Shown here: piece after piece, positions 40,500-49,143 of the stretch
Layout: every line of letters begins with the position of its first letter
How positions within the stretch are numbered: the stretch's first letter is position 1
Origin: Arthrobacter sp. FW305-BF8
Lineage (GTDB): Bacteria; Actinomycetota; Actinomycetes; Actinomycetales; Micrococcaceae
Direction of reading: 5' to 3'
Assembly (NCBI RefSeq): GCF_021789315.1
Contig: NZ_CP084561.1
Coordinates: 3,658,001-3,722,000, forward strand
DNA length: 64,000 nucleotides
Position numbers and translations under genes: made by a program
The notes under the pieces: model-generated
What the model was told of the DNA's origin: nothing
What the model saw: the letters and a program-made list of their open reading frames with translations, nothing else
The model's database searches: none

Positions 40500-40988
40500 A
40501 TGAAGAAGTGGTCGTTGCTGAGCATTCCGCTGATTGGTTTCGCCGGAATAACTGTCTGGGCGCAGGCTGTTGCCGGGGCTCCAACCGGCCAGGAGCCGGG
40601 CGTGACTGTTAGCGAAGAGGCACCCCGCCACTCGGTCGAAAAGCTCGAGGGATCCACAGGAAATCGGCGGTTGTCGCCAGCCACCGCCCCCACTGCCTCG
40701 CCCAAGACCACCTCACCGGCGCTTAAATCGGCTCCGCTGAACGATGCTTCTTCCTCTCTGCTCTCGACGAAAGCAGCCGAACCGTCCCCGACGGCACCGG
40801 CATCCGATGACCCTTCCTCCGATTCCAGCGACGAGTCCGGCGACGAGTCCGGCGTCGAGTTCGTGGAACCGGCCCAGGTCACTTCCCCGGCACCGGCACC
40901 CACCGACGATTCAACGTCCTCGAGCCAGCTCGAAGACCAAGGCGGTCTCTCCAGCAACGACGGCAGGAGTGGCAGCAGCAATGGCTAG
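40500..40988 (+). CDS. Secreted low-complexity Ser/Pro/Asp-rich protein (pair 1)
   Basis: The 162-residue protein starts at the ATG at 40500 behind AAGGAGGTG. The signal peptide is KKWSLLSIPLIGFAGITVWAQAVAGA. The mature part is disordered, rich in Ser, Pro, Thr and Asp (SSDSSDESGDESGVEF), with no known domain. Similar composition and gene pairing are seen at 47497, where another secreted low-complexity gene lies beside a small GHPEQ-motif gene. Function unknown; cell-wall association is possible but not shown. Confidence 0.75.
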   Translation: MKKWSLLSIPLIGFAGITVWAQAVAGAPTGQEPGVTVSEEAPRHSVEKLEGSTGNRRLSPATAPTASPKTTSPALKSAPLNDASSSLLSTKAAEPSPTAPASDDPSSDSSDESGDESGVEFVEPAQVTSPAPAPTDDSTSSSQLEDQGGLSSNDGRSGSSNG

Positions 40989-41043
40989 GCGTACCCGGAG
41001 GCAATCCGCGGAAGCAGTTTCTCCCCGCAAGAAGGAGCCAGTG

Positions 41044-41361
41044 ATGCACACGGAATTCCGCGACCTGTATGAACCCATCCCGCCGGAACGGTGGGGGGCG
41101 ACGGTCGACGCTGCCTCTGGCGAACCGACGACCGTGCTGGTTGATGACTCTGAACTCCATCAGCAGGTCCTGGATATTATCCACAACGTGCTCGCCACGG
41201 CTGATCCGCGATCGGAGGTCCGGCGCCGGCTCCTGCGGCATCTGGCAGAGAACCCCGGGCATCCCGAACAGGCGCTGCTGGACCATCTGCGGGACCGGAA
41301 CCGGCGCGGCGGACGCCCCGCACGCGGCGGCCGGGCTGCAACAGTGGATCCGCACGCCTAG
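41044..41361 (+). CDS. Small protein with GHPEQ motif (pair 1)
   Basis: The 105-residue protein is preferred from the ATG at 41044, which has AAGGAG upstream. The ATG at 40981 would extend it and overlap the preceding stop. It has no signal peptide. The C-terminal helix pair carries LLRHLAENPGHPEQALLDHL, nearly the same as in the protein at 47126. The middle region (HQQVLDIIHNVLATADPRSEVR) also parallels that protein. I know of no named family; it may be a small cytoplasmic helical protein. Confidence 0.7.
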   Translation: MHTEFRDLYEPIPPERWGATVDAASGEPTTVLVDDSELHQQVLDIIHNVLATADPRSEVRRRLLRHLAENPGHPEQALLDHLRDRNRRGGRPARGGRAATVDPHA

Positions 41362-41395
41362 CAGGAGAACAGCGCAGCACCGCCGCCCCACAGAC

Positions 41396-41423
41396 CGGGT
41401 ACCCGCCGCGGCACGGGTACCCG
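41396..41423. terminator. Palindromic hairpin between convergent genes
   Basis: CGGGTACCCG occurs at 41396-41405 and 41414-41423, separated by 8 nt, forming a 10-bp stem. It lies between the plus-strand gene ending at 41361 and the minus-strand gene ending at 41454. Confidence 0.6.
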
Positions 41424-41453
41424 ACGCATGTTCGGCCCCGGGTTGGTTCATCC

Positions 41454-41849
41454 TCAGAAGAGCAGCAGCACGAAACCCCCGACGGTGCTCAGGATGCCCA
41501 CTCCGGTGAGGATCCAGCCGAGGACCAGGATGACGTTGTCGTGCTTAGGCGGTTTCAGGCCCCAGCGTGAAGGGTGGCAGAGGTCGTAATGGAGCTCCAC
41601 CTGGGTGCCGGCCACGAGGCCCCGGGCGACGTCGGAGTCCACCAGGGTCTGGCGCGGGACGTTCTCCTGGTCGGTCCAGCGGAAGCCGGTGAATCCGCCG
41701 GCCGTGTAAACCTCACCCGTGGTCTTGGTCCAGGCGCAACGGCGCCGTTCGATAATGAGTCCCCACACGAGCAACGGCACGCCTGGGAGGAAGCCCACCC
41801 ACGTCATTATTTCCAGGATGGGGCCAAGTACATCCGCGAGACCGCCCAT
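41454..41849 (-). CDS. DUF3592-like membrane protein
   Basis: The 131-residue protein has an N-terminal membrane segment (MTWVGFLPGVPLLVWGLII), a short soluble beta-rich part (TTGEVYTAGGFTGFRW...VELHYDLCHPSRW) and a C-terminal membrane hairpin (VILVLGWILTGVGILSTVGGFVLLLF). This matches the layout of DUF3592 proteins, where the soluble domain lies between two membrane parts. Function unknown. Confidence 0.7.
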   Translation of the reverse strand: MGGLADVLGPILEIMTWVGFLPGVPLLVWGLIIERRRCAWTKTTGEVYTAGGFTGFRWTDQENVPRQTLVDSDVARGLVAGTQVELHYDLCHPSRWGLKPPKHDNVILVLGWILTGVGILSTVGGFVLLLF

Positions 41850-41912
41850 GCACCAACTTTAGCCGTCAGCCGGCCTGCGTTTAGCCCCCGGGACCGGCCC
41901 CGGTGCAGGGCG

Positions 41913-42086
41913 TCAGCTACCGGTTTCCTCGGGATGCTCCCGGGCGCGCTTGGCTTCGGGCGTCTCGCCCTGCTGCGGGATGAAATCCGGATCCAGCTTG
42001 GTGCTGAGGTCGGTTTCGTCGCGGTCGGATCCTGCGCGACCGGGCTCTTCGGAAACAGTGCGGGTCTCGTCTGGTTTTTCGGTCAT
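41913..42086 (-). CDS. Small hydrophilic protein of unknown function
   Basis: The 57-residue charged protein starts at the ATG at 42086, with TACGTT 6 bp upstream, as in leaderless promoters. It is rich in Glu, Asp, Pro and Arg (TVSEEPGRAGSDRDETD), with no recognisable domain, and is probably disordered. Confidence 0.55.
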   Translation of the reverse strand: MTEKPDETRTVSEEPGRAGSDRDETDLSTKLDPDFIPQQGETPEAKRAREHPEETGS

Positions 42087-42202
42087 GCCCCAAACGTAAT
42101 CCCCCCGCCCCACGGAGTCGAGCATCAGGAAAAGCCGGGCGAGCAGGATCCACTCACCCGCCGGACAGGCGCCTCCCAGCAAACTGTGACACCCTTGTGA
42201 CG

Positions 42203-43153
42203 ATGACTTTCCAGCTCAGGGACCCCCGCCGTAAGAAACAGGGCCGCCAGCAGCAGGGCCGTCAGAAGCCCCGCCGGCCTGCAGGACGAATGCGCCTCGC
42301 GGCGGGCACAGGCTTCCTCTTCGCCGTGGCCACGCTGGCTTGCGCCGCCGGGCTCGCGGCCACCTATTACTACTTCGTCCGCACCACGACGGGCCAGTTC
42401 ATCGACGAGTCCGCCCTGGTGGAGGCCGTGGACATCCACGGGCCCGCGGGCAAGGTGACCACCAGGTTCCTGGACTGGCTGCCTACCATCTCCCTGGTGA
42501 TGGCCGCCGTCGTTGTTCTTCTGGTAACGGTGATTCACCGCCGGTGGCGGGCCGCGGGTATTGCCGTTGCGGCGTGCGTCGCGGCGAACATCGCAACGCA
42601 GGTGCTCAAGGACCTGCTGCCGGTGCGGCCGTACCGGGGCGTAGAGACGCTGGAGCTGAACTCTTTGCCGTCCGGTCACACCACACTGGCGGCGTCCGCG
42701 GCGGCGGCCGTGTTCCTGATGTCGTCCCCGCGGTGGCGGCCGCTGGCCGGCTTTGTCGGCGGCACTTTTGCTATCGCCTCGGGCATGTCCACACTCGTGA
42801 ACCAGTGGCACCGGCCGGCGGATGTGGTGGCGGCATTCCTGGTGGTGGGCTGCTTCATGATTCCCGCGGGCTGGCTGATTCTCCGCAATGACGGCCACGA
42901 ATGGAACGTCTGGGACGGCTTCGGCGGGCACTGGGGATCGGCCCGGCTGTGGATCGGGCTGCCGATGGTGCTGGGGCTGGCCTCGGCAGCGGTGTCCGTG
43001 TATTCGCTGGTCATGATCGCCCCGGGCATCGGCCACGAGGCCAGCACCACCAACTACTTCTGGGCGGGTATCTCACTGATCGTGATAGCCGGGTACCTGG
43101 CCACCGTGGCCACGACGTCGCTGTTCGCGTACGCCGTCCGACGCCGGAACTGA
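42203..43153 (+). CDS. Phosphatase PAP2 family membrane protein
   Basis: The 316-residue protein has six membrane segments after a basic N-terminus (RKKQGRQQQGRQKPRR). The PAP2 signature is split as KDLLPVRP, SLPSGHTTLAAS and QWHRPADVVAA, giving the expected Lys, His and Asp/His residues. Such enzymes dephosphorylate lipid phosphates such as phosphatidate or undecaprenyl diphosphate at the outer leaflet. I used the ATG at 42203; a GTG two codons earlier is possible. The substrate is unknown. Confidence 0.85.
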   Translation: MTFQLRDPRRKKQGRQQQGRQKPRRPAGRMRLAAGTGFLFAVATLACAAGLAATYYYFVRTTTGQFIDESALVEAVDIHGPAGKVTTRFLDWLPTISLVMAAVVVLLVTVIHRRWRAAGIAVAACVAANIATQVLKDLLPVRPYRGVETLELNSLPSGHTTLAASAAAAVFLMSSPRWRPLAGFVGGTFAIASGMSTLVNQWHRPADVVAAFLVVGCFMIPAGWLILRNDGHEWNVWDGFGGHWGSARLWIGLPMVLGLASAAVSVYSLVMIAPGIGHEASTTNYFWAGISLIVIAGYLATVATTSLFAYAVRRRN

Positions 43154-43299
43154 CCAGGGCGCTGACCTCCCCTCCCCCTGTCCCCACCGCCCGCAACCTT
43201 TACAACCCCGGCCGCGGAGCCCACAATAAGTCGCACCACAGCCTCCACTGACTGGGCAGTGCGCTGGAACTGGACCTGCGAAAGCAGAGGTGCGCGGAC

Positions 43300-44157
43300 A
43301 TGAATGACCAGGCCGGGGCGGACAAAGCCCTGAAGGAAAAGCACCGGGCCATGTGGGCGCAGGGCGACTACCCTGCCCTCGCGAGCGAGCTCCTCCTGGA
43401 CCTGGGCGCCATCCTGGTGCAGGCCTGCAACATCAAACCGCGCCAGCGCGTCCTGGATGTCGGCGCGGGCGCCGGCAATGCGGCCATTCCCGCGGCCATG
43501 ATGGGCGCCCGCGTGATCGCCAGCGACCTCACCCCGGAGATGTTCGACGCCGGGCGGCGGCAGGCTGCCGACCGCGGGGTTGAGCTCGAGTGGGTGGAGG
43601 CCGACGCCGAGAATCTCCCCTTTGCGGACGGTGAGTTCGACGTCGTCATGTCCTGCCTCGGTGCCATGTTCGCCCCGCACCACCAGGCGAGCGCCGACGA
43701 ACTGGTCCGCGTCTGCAGGCCGGGCGGGACCGTCGGGCTGCTGCACTGGACCCCGGAAGGCTTCATCGGGCAGATGTTCGCCGCCATGAAACCCTTCGCG
43801 CCGCCCCCGCCGCCCGGCGCACAGCCGCCACCGCTGTGGGGCAGCGAGGACCACGTCCGTGAGCTGTTCGGCGGACGGCTGGACGACATCCGGGCGCAGA
43901 AGCGGACCGTTGCCATCACGAGCTTCCGTCAGCCCGAAGACTTCGTGCACTATTTCAAGTCGCACTACGGGCCCACCATCTCCGTGTACAAGTCCCTGTC
44001 AGGCGACGACCAGAAAGCCAAGGCCCTGGACGAGGCCCTGACGGAGCTTGCCAGCACGTACATCGAAGCCCACGGCGATACGCCCGCACAGATGGAATGG
44101 GAGTATCTGCTGCTCACGGCGAAGGCCAACGCCAAGCCCCAGGAAACCGGGCTGTGA
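43300..44157 (+). CDS. SAM-dependent class I methyltransferase
   Basis: The 285-residue protein has the Methyltransf_11 core: RVLDVGAGAGNAAIPAA (SAM site, near residue 50), ADAENLPFADGEFDVVMSCLG and CRPGGTVGLLHWTPEGF. A proline-rich insertion (PFAPPPPPGAQPPP) and a C-terminal helical region that may bind the acceptor follow. The acceptor is unknown. Its stop overlaps the start of an aminotransferase gene by 4 bp, so the two proteins are probably made together. Confidence 0.85.
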   Translation: MNDQAGADKALKEKHRAMWAQGDYPALASELLLDLGAILVQACNIKPRQRVLDVGAGAGNAAIPAAMMGARVIASDLTPEMFDAGRRQAADRGVELEWVEADAENLPFADGEFDVVMSCLGAMFAPHHQASADELVRVCRPGGTVGLLHWTPEGFIGQMFAAMKPFAPPPPPGAQPPPLWGSEDHVRELFGGRLDDIRAQKRTVAITSFRQPEDFVHYFKSHYGPTISVYKSLSGDDQKAKALDEALTELASTYIEAHGDTPAQMEWEYLLLTAKANAKPQETGL

Positions 44158-45425
44158 CGGACTCCCCCGCCTCGCGCCGCGCCCTTGAGGTGGCCTCCAT
44201 TCCGTCCTTCCAGAGGATCTCCGAGCACCTCAACCATTCCACCTACGCTCGCCGCAAACATCATCCCGGCATCTGCGACTTCACCTTGGGCAACCCGCAC
44301 CAGATGCCGCAGGACGCCTACGTGGATGCGCTCCGGGACGCGCTCCACCCGCATGACGACCAGTGGTTCGCGTACAAAACCAATGAGGCGGATGCCCGGG
44401 AGGCGGCCGCGGACTCGCTAAGCCGGCTGCTCGATGTTCCGTTCGAAGCCGAGGACCTGTACCTCACCACCGGCGGCTTCACCGCAATCGCCCTCGCGCT
44501 GAAGGCGGTTACTGATCCTGGCGACGAGGTCATCTACAGCCTGCCGCCCTGGTTCCTCTACGAACCGCTGGCTGTCGAGGCCGGACTGGTCCCGGTGAAG
44601 GTCCGGATCGACCTCGAGACCTTCGACCTCGATCTGGCGGCCATTGAAGCGGCCATCACGGAGCGGACCCGGGTGGTGATCATCAATTCGCCGAACAACC
44701 CCACCGGCAGGATCTACCCGCCCGAACTCCTCCGCCAGCTGGCAACCCTCCTCGACGAGGCATCGGCACGGATAGGGCGGCGCATCTACCTGGTCTCCGA
44801 CGAGCCGTACAACAGGATCGTCTTCGACGGCGCCCGCTTCCACAGCCCCGCGGAGTTCTATCCCTATACCCTCCTGGCCTATTCGTACGGCAAGACGCAC
44901 TTGGCGCCGGGCGAGCGGATCGGGTACCTGGCGCTGCCGCCGAGCATGCCGGACCGCAAGGAGCTCGGCACCGCCGTCGAGGCGATGCAGCTGGCCATGG
45001 GCTGGATCTACCCCAACGCGGTGCTGCAGTACGCGCTTCGGCGGCTGGAGACGTTCACCATCGACGTCGGCCAGCTGCAGCAGAAGCGGGACCGGCTGGT
45101 CCAGGAGCTGGGCGGGATGGGATACCGGCTCCGGCCGCCCGAAGGCACCTTCTACCTGTTCATCCATGCCCCCATTGAAGACGACGAGGCCTTCACCGAG
45201 GCGCTCGGCCAGGAGGACGTCTTTGTGCTTCCGGGCGTCCTGTTCGAGACACCGGGGTTTTTCCGGATGTCCCTCACTGCCAGCGAGGACATGGTGGAGC
45301 GCAGCCTGCCCCACTTCCGGGCGGCCATGGAACGGGCGGGGCAGGACCGCCCCGAAGACGCCGACATCAAGCTCCCCACCGGCCTGATCCCCATCATTCC
45401 GGCGAGCCCGAGAAAACTGCCCTGA
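44154..45425 (+). CDS. Pyridoxal-phosphate aminotransferase, class I/II
   Basis: The 423-residue protein starts at the GTG at 44154, overlapping the methyltransferase stop (GTGA) and preceded by AGGAAACC. Fold-type I marks are TTGGFTAIALALKAV, INSPNNPTG, VSDEPYNRIVFDG and AYSYGKTHLAPGERIGYLAL, with the PLP-binding lysine in SYGKTH. It ends with the small-domain FFRMSLTAS region. It belongs to the aspartate/aromatic aminotransferase group, but the amino donor and acceptor are unknown. Coupling to a methyltransferase hints at a two-step modification pathway. Confidence 0.87.
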   Translation: MTDSPASRRALEVASIPSFQRISEHLNHSTYARRKHHPGICDFTLGNPHQMPQDAYVDALRDALHPHDDQWFAYKTNEADAREAAADSLSRLLDVPFEAEDLYLTTGGFTAIALALKAVTDPGDEVIYSLPPWFLYEPLAVEAGLVPVKVRIDLETFDLDLAAIEAAITERTRVVIINSPNNPTGRIYPPELLRQLATLLDEASARIGRRIYLVSDEPYNRIVFDGARFHSPAEFYPYTLLAYSYGKTHLAPGERIGYLALPPSMPDRKELGTAVEAMQLAMGWIYPNAVLQYALRRLETFTIDVGQLQQKRDRLVQELGGMGYRLRPPEGTFYLFIHAPIEDDEAFTEALGQEDVFVLPGVLFETPGFFRMSLTASEDMVERSLPHFRAAMERAGQDRPEDADIKLPTGLIPIIPASPRKLP

Positions 45426-45632
45426 CCGGCCCATCCCCCATTTTGGTGGCCTAGGTCAACTGTTTTCCAACCAGAGTTCCACCTTTTCCCAACCTCCGAG
45501 TGCCAGCGTGGCCGTATGCCGCCCCTGACGAAGCGGCAGACGAAGTGGGGTGAGGCGGGTGGCAGTCGGTACACATTTCCGGACCGGGTCCGGAAATCCG
45601 GGCAATGATCTCCGGGCAATGAGGACCCGGTA

Positions 45633-46739
45633 ATGAGCAGGGCTCCGGGCCGGCATCGCGTCCGCAGCCGCCGCCGGCCAGGCGCGGCAGCAACCACCCA
45701 AACAGTTCCCCGGCCTGCAGAGCCGCGCGGCCGGCTGCTGATCATCTGCGCCGCGATGGTGCTGACCGCAACCACTGCCTACGCGTCAGCCGTGGCGCCG
45801 TCACCGGTGCCATCAAGGGTCATGCCGGCGGCGGCCTCCCCTTCCGGAACCCCCGCAGGGCAGGCAACCAAGCCTGTTCAACAAGCGACGACGCAGGTCC
45901 CCAGCCCAGCAAAAGCTACCAAACCCAAGGCGACGGCCACTAAGCGGGCGGCACCTTCCCCGCGCGCCGCCGTCGTCCGTCCCACCCCGGCACCCGCCGC
46001 GCCAGAACCAAAGGCGGCCCCTGGCCCACCGCCGCCGCAGCCGGTGGCCCCCGCCAATGCAACTCTCAAGCAGCAGCTCAGCGCCATCATCGCGGCTAAC
46101 AGCAGGTACCAGATGGGGGTTGCCCTGGTTGACATGTCCGACGGCGTTGTCCGCCAGTATGGAGTCGAAGAGAAGTTCGTCGCGGCCAGCACGGGCAAGA
46201 TCCTTGCCGCCGCCGCGTACTACCACCTGGCCGAAGCAGGTGTGGTGTCCCTTGCAGCGCCAATGGGCGGCACTACCGCGGCCTTCCAGATCCGCCAGAT
46301 GATCCAGCAGAGCAACAACACATCCTGGGCCCTGATCCTGGGGGCAGTCGGCTACCAGGGGATCCACGACTACGCGGCGTCGCTCGGCATTCCCTACGAC
46401 AGGACCTACAACACCCTGTCCGCGGCGGAGACGGCCAGGATTCTGGTCCAGCTGTACAACGGGCGTCTGCTCAACGCGCCCCACACCGCCGAGCTGCTGT
46501 CCTACATGCAGAACACGAACTTTGAGTCGCTGATCCCTGCCGCCGTGCCGCCGGCCGTTACCGTTTTCCATAAGTACGGGCTGCTCAACGGGAACCTGCA
46601 CGACGCCAGCATCCTGGTCCAGGGCCAGCGCGCCTTCGCATTCGTCGTGTACTCCCGGGGCCCCAGCGTTGCAGACATCCCCGTACAGACGGCCATCATC
46701 CGCCAACTCACCCAGGTGGTCGTGGAACAGCTGTTCTGA
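45633..46739 (+). CDS. Exported serine hydrolase, class A beta-lactamase-like fold
   Basis: The 368-residue protein starts at the ATG at 45633 behind GAGGA. A basic N-terminus precedes a signal or anchor (LLIICAAMVLTATTAYASA), and a ~90-residue Ala/Pro/Lys/Thr-rich linker follows. The hydrolase domain has the nucleophile motif STGK in VAASTGKILAAAAYYHL and a second motif SNN in IQQSNNTSWALI. The third motif is HKYG where active beta-lactamases have KTG. No omega-loop glutamate motif is clear, so it is more likely a cell-wall hydrolase relative or an inactive homologue than a resistance enzyme. Confidence 0.78.
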   Translation: MSRAPGRHRVRSRRRPGAAATTQTVPRPAEPRGRLLIICAAMVLTATTAYASAVAPSPVPSRVMPAAASPSGTPAGQATKPVQQATTQVPSPAKATKPKATATKRAAPSPRAAVVRPTPAPAAPEPKAAPGPPPPQPVAPANATLKQQLSAIIAANSRYQMGVALVDMSDGVVRQYGVEEKFVAASTGKILAAAAYYHLAEAGVVSLAAPMGGTTAAFQIRQMIQQSNNTSWALILGAVGYQGIHDYAASLGIPYDRTYNTLSAAETARILVQLYNGRLLNAPHTAELLSYMQNTNFESLIPAAVPPAVTVFHKYGLLNGNLHDASILVQGQRAFAFVVYSRGPSVADIPVQTAIIRQLTQVVVEQLF

Positions 46740-46752
46740 CCGGATGGGGGGT

Positions 46753-46791
46753 GCCGGCCCGGCATGTCAGGGGGTGCAATGCCGGGCCGGC
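46753..46791. terminator. Terminator after the serine hydrolase gene
   Basis: GCCGGCCCGGCAT (46753-46765) pairs perfectly with 46779-46791 around a 13-nt loop, 14 bp past the stop. No T-run follows. The stretch to 47125 holds no gene I can support. Confidence 0.65.
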
Positions 46792-47125
46792 CAGCTGGCC
46801 GAACGACCACTCGCGGCTGTGGCTTCGGACCAGATGGAAAAAGAGTGCCAGCGGCTCCTAGGAAATTCCCGGTCAACCTTGGAGAAATGCGACCCCCCAC
46901 CCAGCAGCGGCCGCTCGCCGCCGCGCTCTTGCTGCCGCGCCCTCCGTTTTGGGGGGCCTCACCCTCTTCGGCGGTCCAAGGTTCACCGGTAAATCCACCA
47001 TGACCTGGCGCAACAATTACCGCAGACGGCACTTTCCCTTCATACCGGGATTCTGCCGGCAACGCCGCCGGTCTCAGCGCATGCCGGAAGGGCCCGCGGG
47101 GCGGCGAAGGTGGAAGGTGAATAAG
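46792..47125. other. Gene-free stretch upstream of pair 2
   Basis: About 330 bp without a supportable gene: reading frames here lack codon bias and family content. It has no recognisable repeat or strong promoter, but GGAAGGTG at 47112-47119 is the ribosome-binding site of the next gene. Confidence 0.4.
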
Positions 47126-47440
47126 ATGATGACCCCGGACCCGCACTCACCCGGTGACAGCCTCTGGCAGTCCCACAAGCAAGAGAGGCTGCCTTCTCAC
47201 CACGCTGCCGGCGGCCCAGCACTTCCTGACCCGGCCTGGCCAAACCAGCGGCCAGCGCACCGCGCTCCCGAGGGCGGCATAATGCAGCGCCAACTCATGC
47301 GGCTCATCGGCGAAATCCTCGGCGACGAAAGTCTGGGATCGGACCTCCGGTTGTCACTGCTCAGGCACGTCTCCGAGCATCCGGGACACCCGGAACAGGC
47401 AATGCTGGCGCATTTGCAGGAGATCCAGGACGGAGGATGA
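47126..47440 (+). CDS. Small protein with GHPEQ motif (pair 2)
   Basis: The 104-residue protein starts at the ATG at 47126 (a second ATG follows directly), behind GGAAGGTG. The first half is Pro/His-rich and variable. The second half has MQRQLMRLIGEILGDESLG and LLRHVSEHPGHPEQAMLAHL, which match the C-terminal half of the protein at 41044. No named domain is known to me. It precedes a secreted low-complexity gene by 56 bp; in pair 1 the order is reversed. Confidence 0.7.
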   Translation: MMTPDPHSPGDSLWQSHKQERLPSHHAAGGPALPDPAWPNQRPAHRAPEGGIMQRQLMRLIGEILGDESLGSDLRLSLLRHVSEHPGHPEQAMLAHLQEIQDGG

Positions 47441-47496
47441 TGGCCGCCGGTTCCTGACCTCCCAACAAAGCCCTTCCCGACGACCCAGGAGGATCC

Positions 47497-48090
47497 ATGA
47501 AAACCAGAGCAGCCCTCGCGCTTTCCGTTGCCGGGATCCTCGTAACAGGATCCGCCGCTCTCGCCGTCAACACGCAGGTGCTGGGCACCAGGCCGTCCGG
47601 TACCGGCGACGCGAACAGCGTCCTCCTGCCGCACAACTCCAGCAGCACTGCGGTACCGACCGCCGCCGCGAGCGCGAAGGCCACGCCTAATGTGACGTCC
47701 GTGGTCGATGGCGGCAGCACAACTTCCACCCTGGCGAAGACTACCGGGGCGCCGGAGTTAGGTGACGGCAAGGGCGGCCGGCGGGCGGCGACATCGCCGT
47801 CGCTTACGCCGTCGCCGTCGTCCGAGCCCGGTGACGATCGGGATCACAACAAGGACGGCACTGTTACGGACACGTCCGACGCCGGCCCTGCCGCGCCCCA
47901 GCCCGGCGGCACCTTCGGTTCTCTGTCCGAAGGCGCCGGCACTGCCGGGGATCCCGCCGTCGTCACCGGCCAGCCGGGCGACGACAAAGGCGGCCTTCGG
48001 ACCCTCCCGGAACCCGGCGATGACAAGGGCGGGCAGCGCAAGGACTCCGGATCCAGGGAAGACAGCGGCGGCCACGGTTCGGACGACTGA
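47497..48090 (+). CDS. Secreted low-complexity protein (pair 2)
   Basis: The 197-residue protein starts at the ATG at 47497 behind AGGAGG. The signal peptide is RAALALSVAGILVTGSAALA. The mature part is disordered and rich in Gly, Asp, Ser, Thr and Pro, with repeated GDDKGG units (PGDDKGGLRTLPEPGDDKGG). No domain is recognised. It is probably exported and may interact with the wall or with ions through the Asp-rich repeats; this is inference. Confidence 0.72.
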   Translation: MKTRAALALSVAGILVTGSAALAVNTQVLGTRPSGTGDANSVLLPHNSSSTAVPTAAASAKATPNVTSVVDGGSTTSTLAKTTGAPELGDGKGGRRAATSPSLTPSPSSEPGDDRDHNKDGTVTDTSDAGPAAPQPGGTFGSLSEGAGTAGDPAVVTGQPGDDKGGLRTLPEPGDDKGGQRKDSGSREDSGGHGSDD

Positions 48091-48125
48091 AGCGCGATTA
48101 ACCCGGGGCGCAAACCCCCAATAGC

Positions 48126-48454
48126 GGGCCTTCTGCACACACGCGGGAGGCCCACGCACATTGCGCGTGCTACCTGAAACCTTGCGTAAATCAGAACCGC
48201 CACGCCGAGGAATACAGAACTATTTCTTTGCTTAATCCATAAATCAACCTGTATCGTATTCATTTAGGTAGACCGAAACTCCTCTGGAGCACCTCCAGGG
48301 GCCTCGCCCTGCATCGCAGCGCGCCAGCCACTCCCGGCCCCCCACAAAAATCCCCAATCAAGCCCAGCAATGCCCTGCTGTCCGGAACGCCCCGGTCAGC
48401 CCAGCTCCCGGCACCACTCTCAGGGGAGCACAACAGTGATGAAAGGCCGGCATT
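48126..48454. other. Gene-free stretch with hairpin and AT-rich patch
   Basis: A weak hairpin (GGGCCT 48126-48131 with AGGCCC 48148-48153) may end transcription of the secreted protein gene. An AT-rich patch at about 48180-48270 (TGTATCGTATTCAT) is a likely promoter area for the next gene. Nothing else was recognised. Confidence 0.35.
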
Positions 48455-49135
48455 ATGTTCGCCGACACCCGCACCACCTTGACCCGCCCTGAAACCCGTA
48501 CCGCCACAAACCCCGCACCCAGGTATCAACCGCAGCGCCGACTAGTCCCCGCCCGCCGCGACCGCGCCGCGCTGAGGACTCCCACGTCCCGCAAGCAGAC
48601 CGTCCGGCTGTTCCTGCTGGGCGTCCTCTGCACCGCAGGCTGGCTCGCCTCCCTGTTGGTGGGGCACTTCGTGGAGTTCGGTCCGGTACTGCACCGCATC
48701 GGGCTTGCCGGCCATATCCTCGCCCTCGTGCTGGCCTTCGGCACCATCCTTGTTGTCGACTGGCTGGGCCTGCTGTGGCTTATGGGCAAGGTGCACATGC
48801 ATGCATCTCCCAAGCTTGAACGCGCAACAAAGCCGCTGATTTGGGGCGGCCTGGCGCTTCTGCTGGCTTCCGGAGCGCTCATCCAGCCCGACATCACCAA
48901 TCCTGTGACCGCCGTGAAGCTCGGCTGCGTGCTCATTCTGATGCTGAACGGCCTGAGCATCGCGCCGGCCATGCACAAGATGTTCGCGCTTCCGCGGGAA
49001 ACCAGCTTCAGCGAACTGGGCCGCCGGCTGCGCACGCGCCTGCTGATCGCACTCAGCATCTCGCAGGCCTGCTGGTGGACCGCCGTCCTGATCGGCCTCG
49101 TGAACAGCACACTCCGCCGCTGGTCAGGGATGTAA
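48455..49135 (+). CDS. Polytopic membrane protein of unknown function
   Basis: The 226-residue protein has a basic, disordered N-terminus of ~45 residues and then about five membrane segments, such as LFLLGVLCTAGWLASLLVG, ILALVLAFGTILVVDWLGLLWLMG, PLIWGGLALLLASGALI and LGCVLILMLNGLSIAP. Histidines and HMHAS lie near membrane borders, which could bind metal or haem, but no known motif is clear. The gene ends 8 bp from the convergent MFS gene. Confidence 0.7.
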   Translation: MFADTRTTLTRPETRTATNPAPRYQPQRRLVPARRDRAALRTPTSRKQTVRLFLLGVLCTAGWLASLLVGHFVEFGPVLHRIGLAGHILALVLAFGTILVVDWLGLLWLMGKVHMHASPKLERATKPLIWGGLALLLASGALIQPDITNPVTAVKLGCVLILMLNGLSIAPAMHKMFALPRETSFSELGRRLRTRLLIALSISQACWWTAVLIGLVNSTLRRWSGM

Positions 49136-49143
49136 CCCGAACC

